A stretch of DNA of 7,864 nucleotides from Chloroflexi bacterium UBA6622 (GCA_002433065.1 DJHK01000006.1:625-8488); one strand, 5' to 3'. Positions 1 through 6,316 are shown, counted from the first letter of the stretch. Notes: a model not told the origin generated them from the sequence alone. Translations and numbers: made by a program.

Positions 1-506
1 TCCTGCTGCTCGATGAACCGACGAATGATCTGGACATTCCATCGCTCGAAGTGCTCGAACAGGCGTTGCTGGAGTTTCCAGGAGCGATGGTACTGGTGAC
101 CCATGATCGCTTTATGTTGGAGAGGATCGCTACGGAATACGTTGCCCTGGACGGCACCGGGGCAGCGAAGTCGTTCATGACCTACGCACAGTGGCACAAG
201 CACCGGGCCATCAAAAAATCTGCCCCCCACCCGTCGACGGCGACCCCGAGCAGGAGGAAACGGACGAAACCAAAGTCAGCGAAACAGCAGCTAACTTACA
301 AAGAACAACGCGAATTCGACGGGATGGAAGATGCGATCCTCAAGGCGGAATCTGAGGTCGAACAGCGAGAGGCCGACGTGAACGATCCATCGTTGATGGC
401 TGATCACGTGCGGGCTGCCGAGGCTTATGCGGCACTTTCCCTGGTGCAGGAGCGTGTCAGAACGCTCTACGAGCGATGGGCAGATTTGGAGGCGAAACAA
501 GCATAG
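1..506 (+). CDS. ABC-F family ATP-binding protein (Uup-like), C-terminal part, 5' end outside window
   Basis: Reading from base 3, the frame opens with the Walker B and D-loop of an ABC ATPase (LLLDEPTNDLD, bases 3-35; catalytic Glu codon at 15-17). The H-switch VTHDR follows, with its His codon at 102-104. No membrane segment follows, so this is the second nucleotide-binding domain of a soluble ABC-F protein, a family that acts on ribosomes or, for Uup, on nucleic acids. A basic, Ser/Pro-rich linker (about bases 200-290) leads to a charged helical tail starting LTYKEQREFDGME (from base 291). This tail matches the Uup-type C-terminal coiled-coil domain by its 'YKEQRE' opening and its 'DP' turn between two helices. 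It ends at TAG 504-506. The 5' part, including the Walker A motifs and the first ATPase domain, lies outside the window. The ABC-F assignment is firm; the Uup subgroup and any antibiotic-protection role are inference. Confidence 0.93.
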   Translation, partial: LLLDEPTNDLDIPSLEVLEQALLEFPGAMVLVTHDRFMLERIATEYVALDGTGAAKSFMTYAQWHKHRAIKKSAPHPSTATPSRRKRTKPKSAKQQLTYKEQREFDGMEDAILKAESEVEQREADVNDPSLMADHVRAAEAYAALSLVQERVRTLYERWADLEAKQA

Positions 507-790
507 GCATCCACCAAGCCAGCTTCCATGAAGGTCCTTGATGACAGCACAGTGAGGTCGATTTTCGAGTGATGCGGGGAAACCTGAGGGACCATGGGGG
601 TACAACTGCTCGCCGGCGACTATTGATAAGACTCACAGACTTTTGTGGCAAAATATTCCCGGGCTATCTGGCGGCGTCATCCGAATGGCCACCAACGGCA
701 TCAATGATCGCCAGAAGAACTTGTTGCGCCGCTGCTGGCAATGCAAACCAAGAGTTGTTGAAGGTCAAACATATCAGGTAAAGAAGAACG
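507..790. other. spacer with no recognised gene
   Basis: These 284 bases lie between the ABC-F stop and the next plausible ORF. Open frames cross the stretch on both strands (for example 569-781 and 643-894 on +), but their translations look random, rich in Arg, Cys and Trp, with no domain or codon pattern. I see no hairpin with a T-run that would end the ABC-F transcript, and no tRNA-like fold. Confidence 0.5.
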
Positions 791-1015
791 ATGGCAGAAC
801 AACCCAACACGAAGAGATACGTCATACTCAGGGATGGAGGCGTTATGAAGATCTGGGACACAAGGGCGGAGCGGTGTATCGTTTACACCGGTGAGAGATC
901 CGAGCCAGTCCAGATACCGGGACAGTCGCTACATTCAATGTTGAAGTTCCACCCGTACGCCGATTCGATCGTTGAGTCGGATACTCTACCTTCTACCTCT
1001 ATTTTACAGGAGTGA
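791..1015 (+). CDS. small hypothetical protein, 74 aa
   Basis: The ATG at 791 opens a 74-codon frame ending TGA 1013-1015. I do not recognise the product. The codons look genuinely protein-coding: purine-first codons are frequent and the composition is balanced, with phrases such as YVILRDGGVMKIWDT near the N-terminus and LKFHPYADSIVESD near the C-terminus. No signal peptide or membrane segment is visible. The ribosome binding site is weak, an AAGAAG stretch about 4 bases before the ATG. The 3' end carries an AGGAG (1008-1012) that would serve the next tiny ORF at 1022, so the two could be transcribed together ahead of the GH127-like gene. All three ORFs are in the same reading frame, separated by stops, so this could also be an unrelated decayed segment. 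Whether it is a real gene is uncertain. Confidence 0.42.
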   Translation: MAEQPNTKRYVILRDGGVMKIWDTRAERCIVYTGERSEPVQIPGQSLHSMLKFHPYADSIVESDTLPSTSILQE

Positions 1016-1063
1016 TTCGCGATGGCTTTGAAGTGGTTGCAGTCATCTTCAGTTGGTACTTGA
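1008..1063 (+). promoter_or_regulatory. strong ribosome binding site with 13-codon leader ORF before the GH127-like gene
   Basis: AGGAG at 1008-1012 sits 9 bases before ATG 1022, the best Shine-Dalgarno spacing in this part of the window. It starts a 13-codon frame (MALKWLQSSSVGT) ending at TGA 1061-1063. That frame stays open after the TGA, straight into the ATG at 1091 of the glycosidase-like gene, which has no Shine-Dalgarno of its own. The leader could feed ribosomes to the downstream start by reinitiation, or 1022 could be an original start killed by a nonsense change. The sequence alone does not decide. Confidence 0.35.
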
Positions 1064-1090
1064 CCCCACATCTTTTTTGGACTTGCCCCA

Positions 1091-2642
1091 ATGACCACAC
1101 TGAGCGACGTTAATACAACGGATATCGTTGATGCGATTCGACTGGGATGCCGGGCGATGTGCCAGGTGCTCAATGCCGACGACAATGGCGTCCCGTTTTT
1201 CGATGTCGTCGCCCGTCCCAATCCGAAGATGAGTTTCTGTCCATACAGCTCGGAGGCACACGTGCCGGGTCGTTTCCTTAATGCCCTACTTACAGCGGAG
1301 GATATCCTGGGCATCAACCTCGACAAAGAAGCTGAAGATAAAATTACTCGCGCAGCATTCTTGGCCTACGAAGGCACTCTGCCACTTCCATTAAATCGCA
1401 ATGAAATTGGCGGCCGCCCGGTAAATTTCATGCCTCACAATATACGTGAAGGTTTTCACGCACTCTATGCGCTCGTACGGTATCGCGATTCACAGCAGGC
1501 GAGGGAACTTGCCGAGTCCGGGATTGACGCCATCTTTAAGTATTGGCAAGCCTCCAGTGGATGGGACTACCAGCGACTCGAGTCCGATCATCAGATTGTT
1601 GTCCAAAAACCTCACAACTTCCTTAATGGACCAGGGCGTTCGATCGGATCGCTGGTGAAGTACTACCAGGCGACCGAGTATGGCCCGGCGCTGGATCTTG
1701 CCATCGCACTGAAGGACAAGGCTGTCACCGAGTATTTTTCACAGGACGGTTCCTATGAAGACGCACATGGTGTCCACTGTCATTCGACCACGAGTGTCCT
1801 CTCGTCGTTGGCCCAATTGGGCGATCTAACCGGTGATTTGACCCTACGCGATCGGGTCAAGGCGTTTTATGACAATAGCCTTTGGGAGATCCGTGATGCG
1901 TTTGGTTGGTCCATTGAATCGCGGCGACCATCCGAGAAATACGGACGCGGCGAGGCCAACAATTCAGCAGATATTCTGGAAACTGGGGAGCTGCGGATAC
2001 CCTGGTTATTACCACGACGCTGAACGGATCCTGCGAGGCCATTTGCTGCCGTCGCAATTGCGGGATGTTTCCTTCATTGCCAATACATCTAAACCAGGGA
2101 ACGATGATGGCGAACGTGACGTAGCGAGCCGTATTCAAGGCTCGTTTGGTTTTCCGGCACCGTATGGGCATCAACCTGTGAATCTTTCTAATGTGAAGTT
2201 TAATGCGGATATCGTGGGAGGCGCGGTCGGAGCGTTATGCGAGGTGTTGCGACATGTGACTCGTTTTAACCGGACCGGGCATTGGGTGAACCTGTTTTTC
2301 GACCACGAAACATCAGCGATTGGTGTACAGTCTCCTTACACGCATTCGGCTTTGCGTATTACTCTAAAACGTCCAGGTGCATTATTCCTGCGGGTGCCAC
2401 CGTGGGTGAATCTCGCGTCGATCAAGCTTGATGGGATCGCAGGACGATTGGAGGAATCGAATAACTACGGTCTGCTCGCCGCGCCACCCGTAAACCGTCC
2501 AATTACCGTTGAATTCCCATTGGCGCGGCAGGAAATCACCTTGAAAAACCCGGCGGGGCTCATACGTGTGCAGTTGGAAGGTGACCGTGTCATCGCTATG
2601 GATGACTTCGGCGCCGACCTCACATTTTTTGATTCATTGTAA
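1091..2642 (+). pseudogene. GH127-like (DUF1680-type, six-hairpin fold) glycosidase-like gene, interrupted by a +1 frameshift
   Basis: The frame from ATG 1091 gives a sensible protein up to about base 1984, then ends at TGA 2021-2023 after junk residues. A second frame gives the natural continuation GYPGYYHDAERILRGHLLPS and runs to TAA 2640-2642. Dropping one G from the GGGG at 1985-1988 joins them exactly into one 516-residue protein reading LETGSCGYPGYYHDAE across the join. The N-terminal half shows an alpha-helical barrel pattern, with the block SEAHVPGRFLNALLTAED, a Tyr/Trp-rich middle and 'DAHGVHCHSTTSVLSSLA'. The C-terminal part has beta-rich segments like the end of beta-L-arabinofuranosidase relatives (VNLFFDHET, LRVPPWVN). 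No signal peptide is seen, so cytoplasmic action is expected. Substrate and catalytic residues are not assignable from here. Family placement is moderate; the frameshift itself is clear. It may be a true pseudogene or a homopolymer miscall. Confidence 0.75.
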
Positions 2643-2779
2643 TGAGACGTGTTGATGGTTGGGCGAAGGCGGCGATCCTAACGCAGGATCAATTACGTAT
2701 CTTCTTCGGTCAGCGTGAGGAGGCGTGTCGTTATTTCTTGGACATCGTGGCTAGTGCGTTTATGTGTTGGCCAACGGCA

Positions 2780-4351
2780 TCATGCTTCGAATGCAGGCCA
2801 AGGGTGGTGGGCCGTATTCAGCAACCGACTGGGAGCAAAATAAGCGGCGGGATAATCGTCGGGTTCATCGTCGAGACCCAGGATGCGGTTAACGATGCAG
2901 CGGCCACCGTTGAAGGAGACGCCGCTGCCCGATCCGCACATTCCGGCGACAATGTAGCGGCCGCGTCTATCAAGCGACCCAACAATCGGGTACTGATCAG
3001 GCGTGTACCCGACGGTCCCGCTCCACTCGTTGGTCATGTGCAGGCGGTGGTCTCCATAAGTGCGGTGTATTTGCGATACGACGAAACGTGAAAGGAATCG
3101 GGAAGGACGGTTTCGCCCCGCTTCACAATCAGCAAGACGTGATCCACCTGACCCAAAAAGCACCCGACGGCCGTAACGTCCTGCGAAGTGCCATGTGCCG
3201 CTGATGCCGATACAGGGCTTCATGGTCTTAGGCCCCCCATCGCCGCAGGCGGCTTGTTCCTGCATCGGTAGGATTGCGTCGTGGAACATTTTTTCCAAGG
3301 CCGGAGTGTATGCCTCCGTGGCATAGATGACATGGCGGGCATGAATCACCCCACGCGACGTTTCGACACGGTAGCGTCCTTCGTCGTTGGTGACGGACGT
3401 GACGCGTGTGCGGGTGAACAGCGCCACGGTCTGCGCGGCCAACGCGCGATCGAACAATGACCAGACCCACTTGGCCGGATGCCATGATGCTGCCTGGCGA
3501 GAGAAACCGGCGGGATGATCCAAACGCATCCCGCTACGCCGCGCCGCCTCCTCGGCAGAGATCTTCGTCCAATCGTCGAATCCAGTCTCCTGCGCTTCGC
3601 GTACGGAATCGTCCAAGGCTGCCTGTTCCTCGGCGGTACGGGCCTGCACCCACCCATCCCTGACGTAGTTGCAGTCGAAACCCTCCCTTTGAATGGTCTG
3701 CTCGATCAACGCGGCATTGCGGTAGGCCGCACGAGCGTAGACATCGGCAAACTGGTGGGCCAGCCGCTTCCGCCCTCCAGCATCCAGATCCGGGCGTAAC
3801 TCGGGCAACGTATTGAGCATGCACTGTTTCACCATCGAGAAGTAACGCCCCATGACCACAAGACCTTCGTTACGTCCCGAAGAACCCGAAGCCGGATCAC
3901 CCAGATCAACCACAACCATTTTTCGATTTGCAGGGGCCCGCCGAGCCCAGTGGTAGGCTGCCGCCCCACCGGTGAATCCGGCACCGATGACCACCGTGTC
4001 AGTCGATGCGGGAAGAACAGCAGCAGGATCGCGACACCATGGATGATCAGCCAGGGGATTCGGATCGATCAGCCACATCGGGCAGTTCGAGACCCGCCGG
4101 TTGATAGTCAAGCCGCGTGTACCGTTGGGAATCGCCACGAACGTTTCATGCAGTACCCAGGCGAGGAATCGCCACCATCGACCGAAGAGATGAAATTTCC
4201 CAAAACGGACCTGCCGGTAGGCACCACCGGCCTGTAGGTCAGGTTTACGCAATCTAGCCAATAGTGACGCGGCCACACGGAGGCGGGCCAAGAAACCGGG
4301 AGGACCTGTCGGTGGACACGAGGGGTCAGATTGATGGGAGGCTGGATTCAT
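2780..4351 (-). CDS. FAD-dependent oxidoreductase, DAO family, 523 aa
   Basis: This is a full-length frame on the minus strand ending at TGA 2782-2780. The Rossmann fingerprint VVIGAGFTGGAAAYHWARR lies at about residues 120-138, with the acidic residue that holds the FAD ribose at D149 (VVVDLG). The typical second block, SGSSGRNEG, follows at 155-163. Near the C-terminus come SGTVGYTPDQYPIVG (444-458) and the FAD-closing motif VAGMCGSGSGVSFNGGR (468-484). This order defines DAO-fold enzymes (PF01266) that oxidise amines or amino acids; the substrate cannot be read here. About 115 residues precede the FAD domain, longer than most relatives. They are basic and Trp-rich around GRWWRFLAWVLHE (58-70). 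A later start at M92 is possible, since the text from there (MWLIDPNPLADHPWCRD) looks like a normal lead-in. No clear Shine-Dalgarno precedes ATG 4351. It converges with the GH127-like gene. Confidence 0.92.
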   Translation of the reverse strand: MNPASHQSDPSCPPTGPPGFLARLRVAASLLARLRKPDLQAGGAYRQVRFGKFHLFGRWWRFLAWVLHETFVAIPNGTRGLTINRRVSNCPMWLIDPNPLADHPWCRDPAAVLPASTDTVVIGAGFTGGAAAYHWARRAPANRKMVVVDLGDPASGSSGRNEGLVVMGRYFSMVKQCMLNTLPELRPDLDAGGRKRLAHQFADVYARAAYRNAALIEQTIQREGFDCNYVRDGWVQARTAEEQAALDDSVREAQETGFDDWTKISAEEAARRSGMRLDHPAGFSRQAASWHPAKWVWSLFDRALAAQTVALFTRTRVTSVTNDEGRYRVETSRGVIHARHVIYATEAYTPALEKMFHDAILPMQEQAACGDGGPKTMKPCIGISGTWHFAGRYGRRVLFGSGGSRLADCEAGRNRPSRFLSRFVVSQIHRTYGDHRLHMTNEWSGTVGYTPDQYPIVGSLDRRGRYIVAGMCGSGSGVSFNGGRCIVNRILGLDDEPDDYPAAYFAPSRLLNTAHHPWPAFEA

Positions 4352-4619
4352 AATGCGGACAAGTATGCCGCCGTATGCTCAACACGGCGGGATGGGTTCG
4401 TCAATAGAAAAAGTTCAACATTGTCGCATGTTGGCCACCATGATGATCAATGAATTCATTTTGGTTGAGCCATAAAAGTAAAACACATATTGATTGTAAA
4501 TAGCAGTGGTGATTTTGTGCGAAAACGTGTAGAGATGGTTCATTAGTCACGGGTGATTGTTGTATTTAAAAATCTTGTGAGCCACGTGGGGAACATTTCC
4601 CTGGGAGGAGGTCCTCTCG

Positions 4620-4727
4620 ATGGTCTTTGATCCGCTCAGATTGCAGGATGTAGAAACTTGGCGTAATCAACTCAAACCCAGGCTGTCCACCCGAAATACT
4701 CACTTCTTTCGTGAGTCAAATTTTTGA
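4620..4727 (+). CDS. possible 35-aa small ORF with strong ribosome binding site
   Basis: GGAGGAGG at 4604-4611 lies 8 bases before ATG 4620, a near-perfect Shine-Dalgarno. The frame gives 35 residues beginning MVFDPLRLQDVETWRNQL and ends TGA 4725-4727. I do not recognise it. The same frame is open again from ATG 4740, also behind a GAGGAAGG, to TAA 4881-4883. That second piece (47 codons, rich in His, Arg and Cys) overlaps a better minus-strand ORF and is probably not real. The first ORF may be a small gene, a leader, or the broken N-terminus of a lost gene. Evidence is only the ribosome binding site and an acceptable N-terminal composition. Confidence 0.25.
   Translation: MVFDPLRLQDVETWRNQLKPRLSTRNTHFFRESNF
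4698..4716 (-). terminator. stem-loop, possible weak terminator element
   Basis: ACTCAC and GTGAGT form a 6-bp stem around a 7-base loop. On the plus strand CAAATTTTT follows it. On the minus strand it comes second after the stem-loop at 4732-4759, downstream of the minus-strand 48-aa ORF. It lacks an immediate T-run on the minus strand, so termination there is doubtful. Confidence 0.22.
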
Positions 4728-4731
4728 GGAA

Positions 4732-4759
4732 GGCATATTATGATAGGTCTTAATATGCC
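4732..4759 (-). terminator. 9-bp perfect stem-loop downstream of the minus-strand 48-aa ORF
   Basis: GGCATATTA and TAATATGCC are perfect inverted repeats with a 10-base spacer, lying 41 bases past the stop of the 4801-4947 minus ORF. On the minus strand TTCCTCAAAAATTT follows rather than a clean T-run. It could slow or end transcription from the phosphoesterase unit before the oxidoreductase. A 9-bp repeat of this kind has a fair chance of arising at random in 8 kb, so confidence is low. Confidence 0.28.
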
Positions 4760-4800
4760 CCAAGACCATCCCAATCATTATCACATGAAATCCGGCCGAC

Positions 4801-4947
4801 CTAATTTCTCACGTCGGTATCGAAGCCAATCATCTCCGATAGCGTGCAGGCAGCGGTGTATTGACCGCCATTGTCAACGCTAACGATATACAACTCCCCG
4901 CAGTCCTGGTCAGTGAACACTTGTTCAACAATCGCGACCGAACTCAT
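4801..4947 (-). CDS. small hypothetical protein, 48 aa, overlapping the phosphoesterase 3' end
   Basis: ATG 4947-4945 starts 48 codons on the minus strand ending at TAG 4803-4801. The product starts MSSVAIVEQVFTDQDCGELY, continues IVSVDNGGQYTAACTLSEMI and closes GFDTDVRN. I do not recognise the family. The coding signal is strong for its size: most codons have the purine-any-pyrimidine pattern (gtc, att, gtt, gac, atc, gtt, agc, gac, aat, ggc, ggt, acc, gct, gcc), much better than other frames here. It is acidic, without a membrane segment, and has two cysteines (C16, C33). Its first 23 bases overlap the end of the phosphoesterase gene in another frame, the usual arrangement for translational coupling, and no clear Shine-Dalgarno precedes it. 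It may be a complete small protein or the C-terminal remnant of a longer one. Confidence 0.5.
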   Translation of the reverse strand: MSSVAIVEQVFTDQDCGELYIVSVDNGGQYTAACTLSEMIGFDTDVRN

Positions 4948-5728
4948 GGGTCAACTTGAACTCATGCGTGATCGACCGCTCATGAACGCGAACAGTCCTG
5001 TATCCACCAAAATCCTGATCCTCGTTGGAAGTACCTGCGTCGGGAAAGTTCCAATTCAAGGAAGCGGTGGTGATGAATTGGGTGTCGGCCAGACTAAAAG
5101 ATTCCTCCCTATGAATGTGCCCGAAGAAGCAAGCCGTTACTGAGAACTGCTTACACCAGCGATAGAGGAGCTCGGTTGTCGGTGATCGCATACGCAGGGA
5201 TCTGTCCTCGACGCCGTCGTGGTTCGGGGGAACGTGCATAAAGAGAAAGGTGTGCCGGTAGGATGGTTGACGACGGGTTGCATTCCGGAGGGTACGCTCC
5301 ATCCATGTAATCTGGGCATCGTCCAGATCCCCTTCATGGCTTCGTGGTTCAGACAGGGCGGGCACCGCATTCCAAAGGCCCACAAAGAGACATCCCGCAT
5401 ACTCAAACGTGTAGTACACAGACCCAAATTCGTGCCCGTAGTCGGCAATCATCGGGGCGTCATGGTTGCCCAGCACGAGGTGAGATGGGACCTGAAGATT
5501 AGCAAGCAACGCCTTGAGTTCACTGAGCGGCTGGTGCCAGATCAGATCGCCGAGGACAAGCACAAACGCAATGTCAGCCTGTTGGTTGATCTTGTCGATC
5601 ACCTGACGCATCTTCTCAACACCGCGTTGATCCGGAGTCTCAAGGTGCGGATCGGCAATAACGGCAAATGCAAAGGGTGAAAACGGACTTGGTGAGCGGT
5701 TGGAATTATCGGGAATCTCATGTTTCAA
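4925..5728 (-). CDS. calcineurin-like metallophosphoesterase, 267 aa
   Basis: The metal-binding motifs of the calcineurin-like phosphoesterase fold (PF00149) appear in order: D26-P-H28 in VIADPHLE, GD at 60-61 in VLGDLIW, GNHD at 87-90, a His at 165 in FMHVPPNHDG, and GHIH at 203-206. Together they form a two-metal centre that hydrolyses phosphomonoesters or diesters. There is no signal peptide, so it should be cytoplasmic. The length suits small 3',5'-cyclic-nucleotide or nucleotide-type members, but the substrate is not known. The start is uncertain. No in-frame ATG lies before residue 40, and the DPH motif requires an earlier start, so TTG 5728 is likely, with AGGA 12 bases upstream. An ATG at 5721-5719 is out of frame. 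Two decayed genes lie upstream on the same strand, and a 48-aa ORF overlaps its 3' end. The C-terminus holds a short repeat, THEFKLTHEF. Confidence 0.9.
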   Translation of the reverse strand: MKHEIPDNSNRSPSPFSPFAFAVIADPHLETPDQRGVEKMRQVIDKINQQADIAFVLVLGDLIWHQPLSELKALLANLQVPSHLVLGNHDAPMIADYGHEFGSVYYTFEYAGCLFVGLWNAVPALSEPRSHEGDLDDAQITWMERTLRNATRRQPSYRHTFLFMHVPPNHDGVEDRSLRMRSPTTELLYRWCKQFSVTACFFGHIHREESFSLADTQFITTASLNWNFPDAGTSNEDQDFGGYRTVRVHERSITHEFKLTHEFGRDC

Positions 5729-5785
5729 GATAGAGCAAAATCCTAACTGGCGCTGTAGATTGCCGGCGCTTTACGGCAGATGGAG

Positions 5786-6283
5786 CTAATTGACCAGATC
5801 ATTGATTCTAAATGTCCCTAGATGACGACCATACTTGACTGCATGGTCTGCATACCAGAGGAGATTGGTGCTGTCCATGCGAGCCAGTACATCCATTGTG
5901 ATCCATGAGCGGTCGGTTGGTATCAGAATCCACGAGGCGGAAACCACCCTCCCCTATACTAACCTCGCTGATGCTGGGCACACATGTGAAAAGGACCGGC
6001 CATGGTAACCGCCGCCAACCGGATGGCTTGTACCTTTGGTCCCGTGTCCCTTTCGTCCAGACCGTGCATCTGTATTTCACCTTCGGGATGGTCCTGCACA
6101 TTATAGTACTTGCCACCCATCCCCAACCGGAGCCAAGGATCATCGACCAATTGCCCCCAGTCACGTAGCAGGTCCTGATACGCGTTGAGCTGCGGGGTAA
6201 ACTGCGGATCAGCAGCCTTCCCCTCACACAAGCAGACATCACATAGTTATTCTAAGAGTGATGGCGTCGTCGATCCACAATTA
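5786..6283 (-). pseudogene. decayed gene of unknown function with several frameshifts
   Basis: Protein-like segments follow one another on the minus strand in different frames. From about 6231 to 5975 one frame reads ADPQFTPQLNAYQDLLRDWG, then QLVDDPWLRLGMGGKYYNVQ, then HPEGEIQMHGLDERDTGPKV, and stops at TAG 5961-5959. One base over, a second frame reads VPSISEVSIGEGGFRLVDSD (about 5980-5922). One base further, the third reads DRSWITMDVLARMDSTNLLW, then YADHAVKYGRHLGTF, to TAG 5788-5786. Both of these joins skip one extra base. Upstream, LWIDDAITLRITM (6283-6245) may be the broken N-terminal side. I do not recognise the family. Single-frame reading gives at most 90 residues, so the gene cannot make its full product as sequenced. 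It ends 57 bases before the phosphoesterase start and may once have shared its transcript. Confidence 0.55.
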
Positions 6284-6288
6284 AAGCA

Positions 6289-6316
6289 TTGACAGGGGAC
6301 TGCTGGGCCCTGTATT
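6289..6316 (+). promoter_or_regulatory. possible promoter with inverted repeat, 280 bases before the dioxygenase gene
   Basis: TTGACA (6289-6294) is a perfect -35 hexamer. TGTATT (6311-6316), 16 bases later, is a 4-of-6 match to the -10. ACAGGG and CCCTGT (6292-6297 and 6308-6313) form an inverted repeat across the spacer, a position where an operator could sit. The distance to ATG 6598 is long, and the decayed minus-strand gene lies between, so its link to the dioxygenase is inference. Confidence 0.22.

Larger units (their letters stand above)
4352..4800. other. AT-rich spacer with stem-loops and one tiny ORF
   Basis: This stretch separates the oxidoreductase from the next minus-strand unit and must hold the oxidoreductase promoter, though I cannot pick a convincing -35/-10 pair. 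It contains a GC-rich inverted repeat at 4368-4390 (CCGCCGT, 9-base loop, ACGGCGG) just upstream of the oxidoreductase start, a 12-base palindrome AATGAATTCATT at 4449-4460, a tiny ORF with a strong ribosome binding site at 4620, and two stem-loops at 4698-4716 and 4732-4759. Confidence 0.5.

Noticed and set aside
664..861. Minus-strand 65-aa frame with a hydrophobic stretch (FVLGCSAIVLLYLICLTF)
   Set aside because: Overlaps the more coding-like plus-strand ORF at 791. The hydrophobic run is the reverse of lysine/asparagine-rich text and no ribosome binding site was seen.
2674..2690. Hairpin GATCCT-AACGC-AGGATC between the convergent genes, as a bidirectional terminator
   Set aside because: The stem is only 6 bp and neither strand has a T-run after it.
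2780..3091. Plus-strand open frame continuing from ATG 2642 to 3091 (149 aa)
   Set aside because: From 2780 onward it is antisense to the well-supported C-terminus of the FAD oxidoreductase; the open frame reflects the GC-rich codons of that gene.
3228..3824. Several open frames on both strands (for example 3457-3663 and 3515-3799 on +, 3346-3657 and 3534-3824 on -)
   Set aside because: All lie inside the oxidoreductase gene; their translations are Arg/Pro-rich without domains.
4449..4460. Perfect 12-base palindrome AATGAATTCATT
   Set aside because: One or two such palindromes are expected by chance in a window this long; no second copy or flanking half-site was seen.
4353..4475. 40-codon plus-strand ORF starting next to the oxidoreductase start (MRTSMPPYAQHGG...)
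   Set aside because: Methionine-rich and random-looking, no ribosome binding site, and it occupies the place the oxidoreductase promoter must take.
5219..5680. 153-aa plus-strand open frame
   Set aside because: Antisense to the metallophosphoesterase, whose metal-binding motifs are all present.
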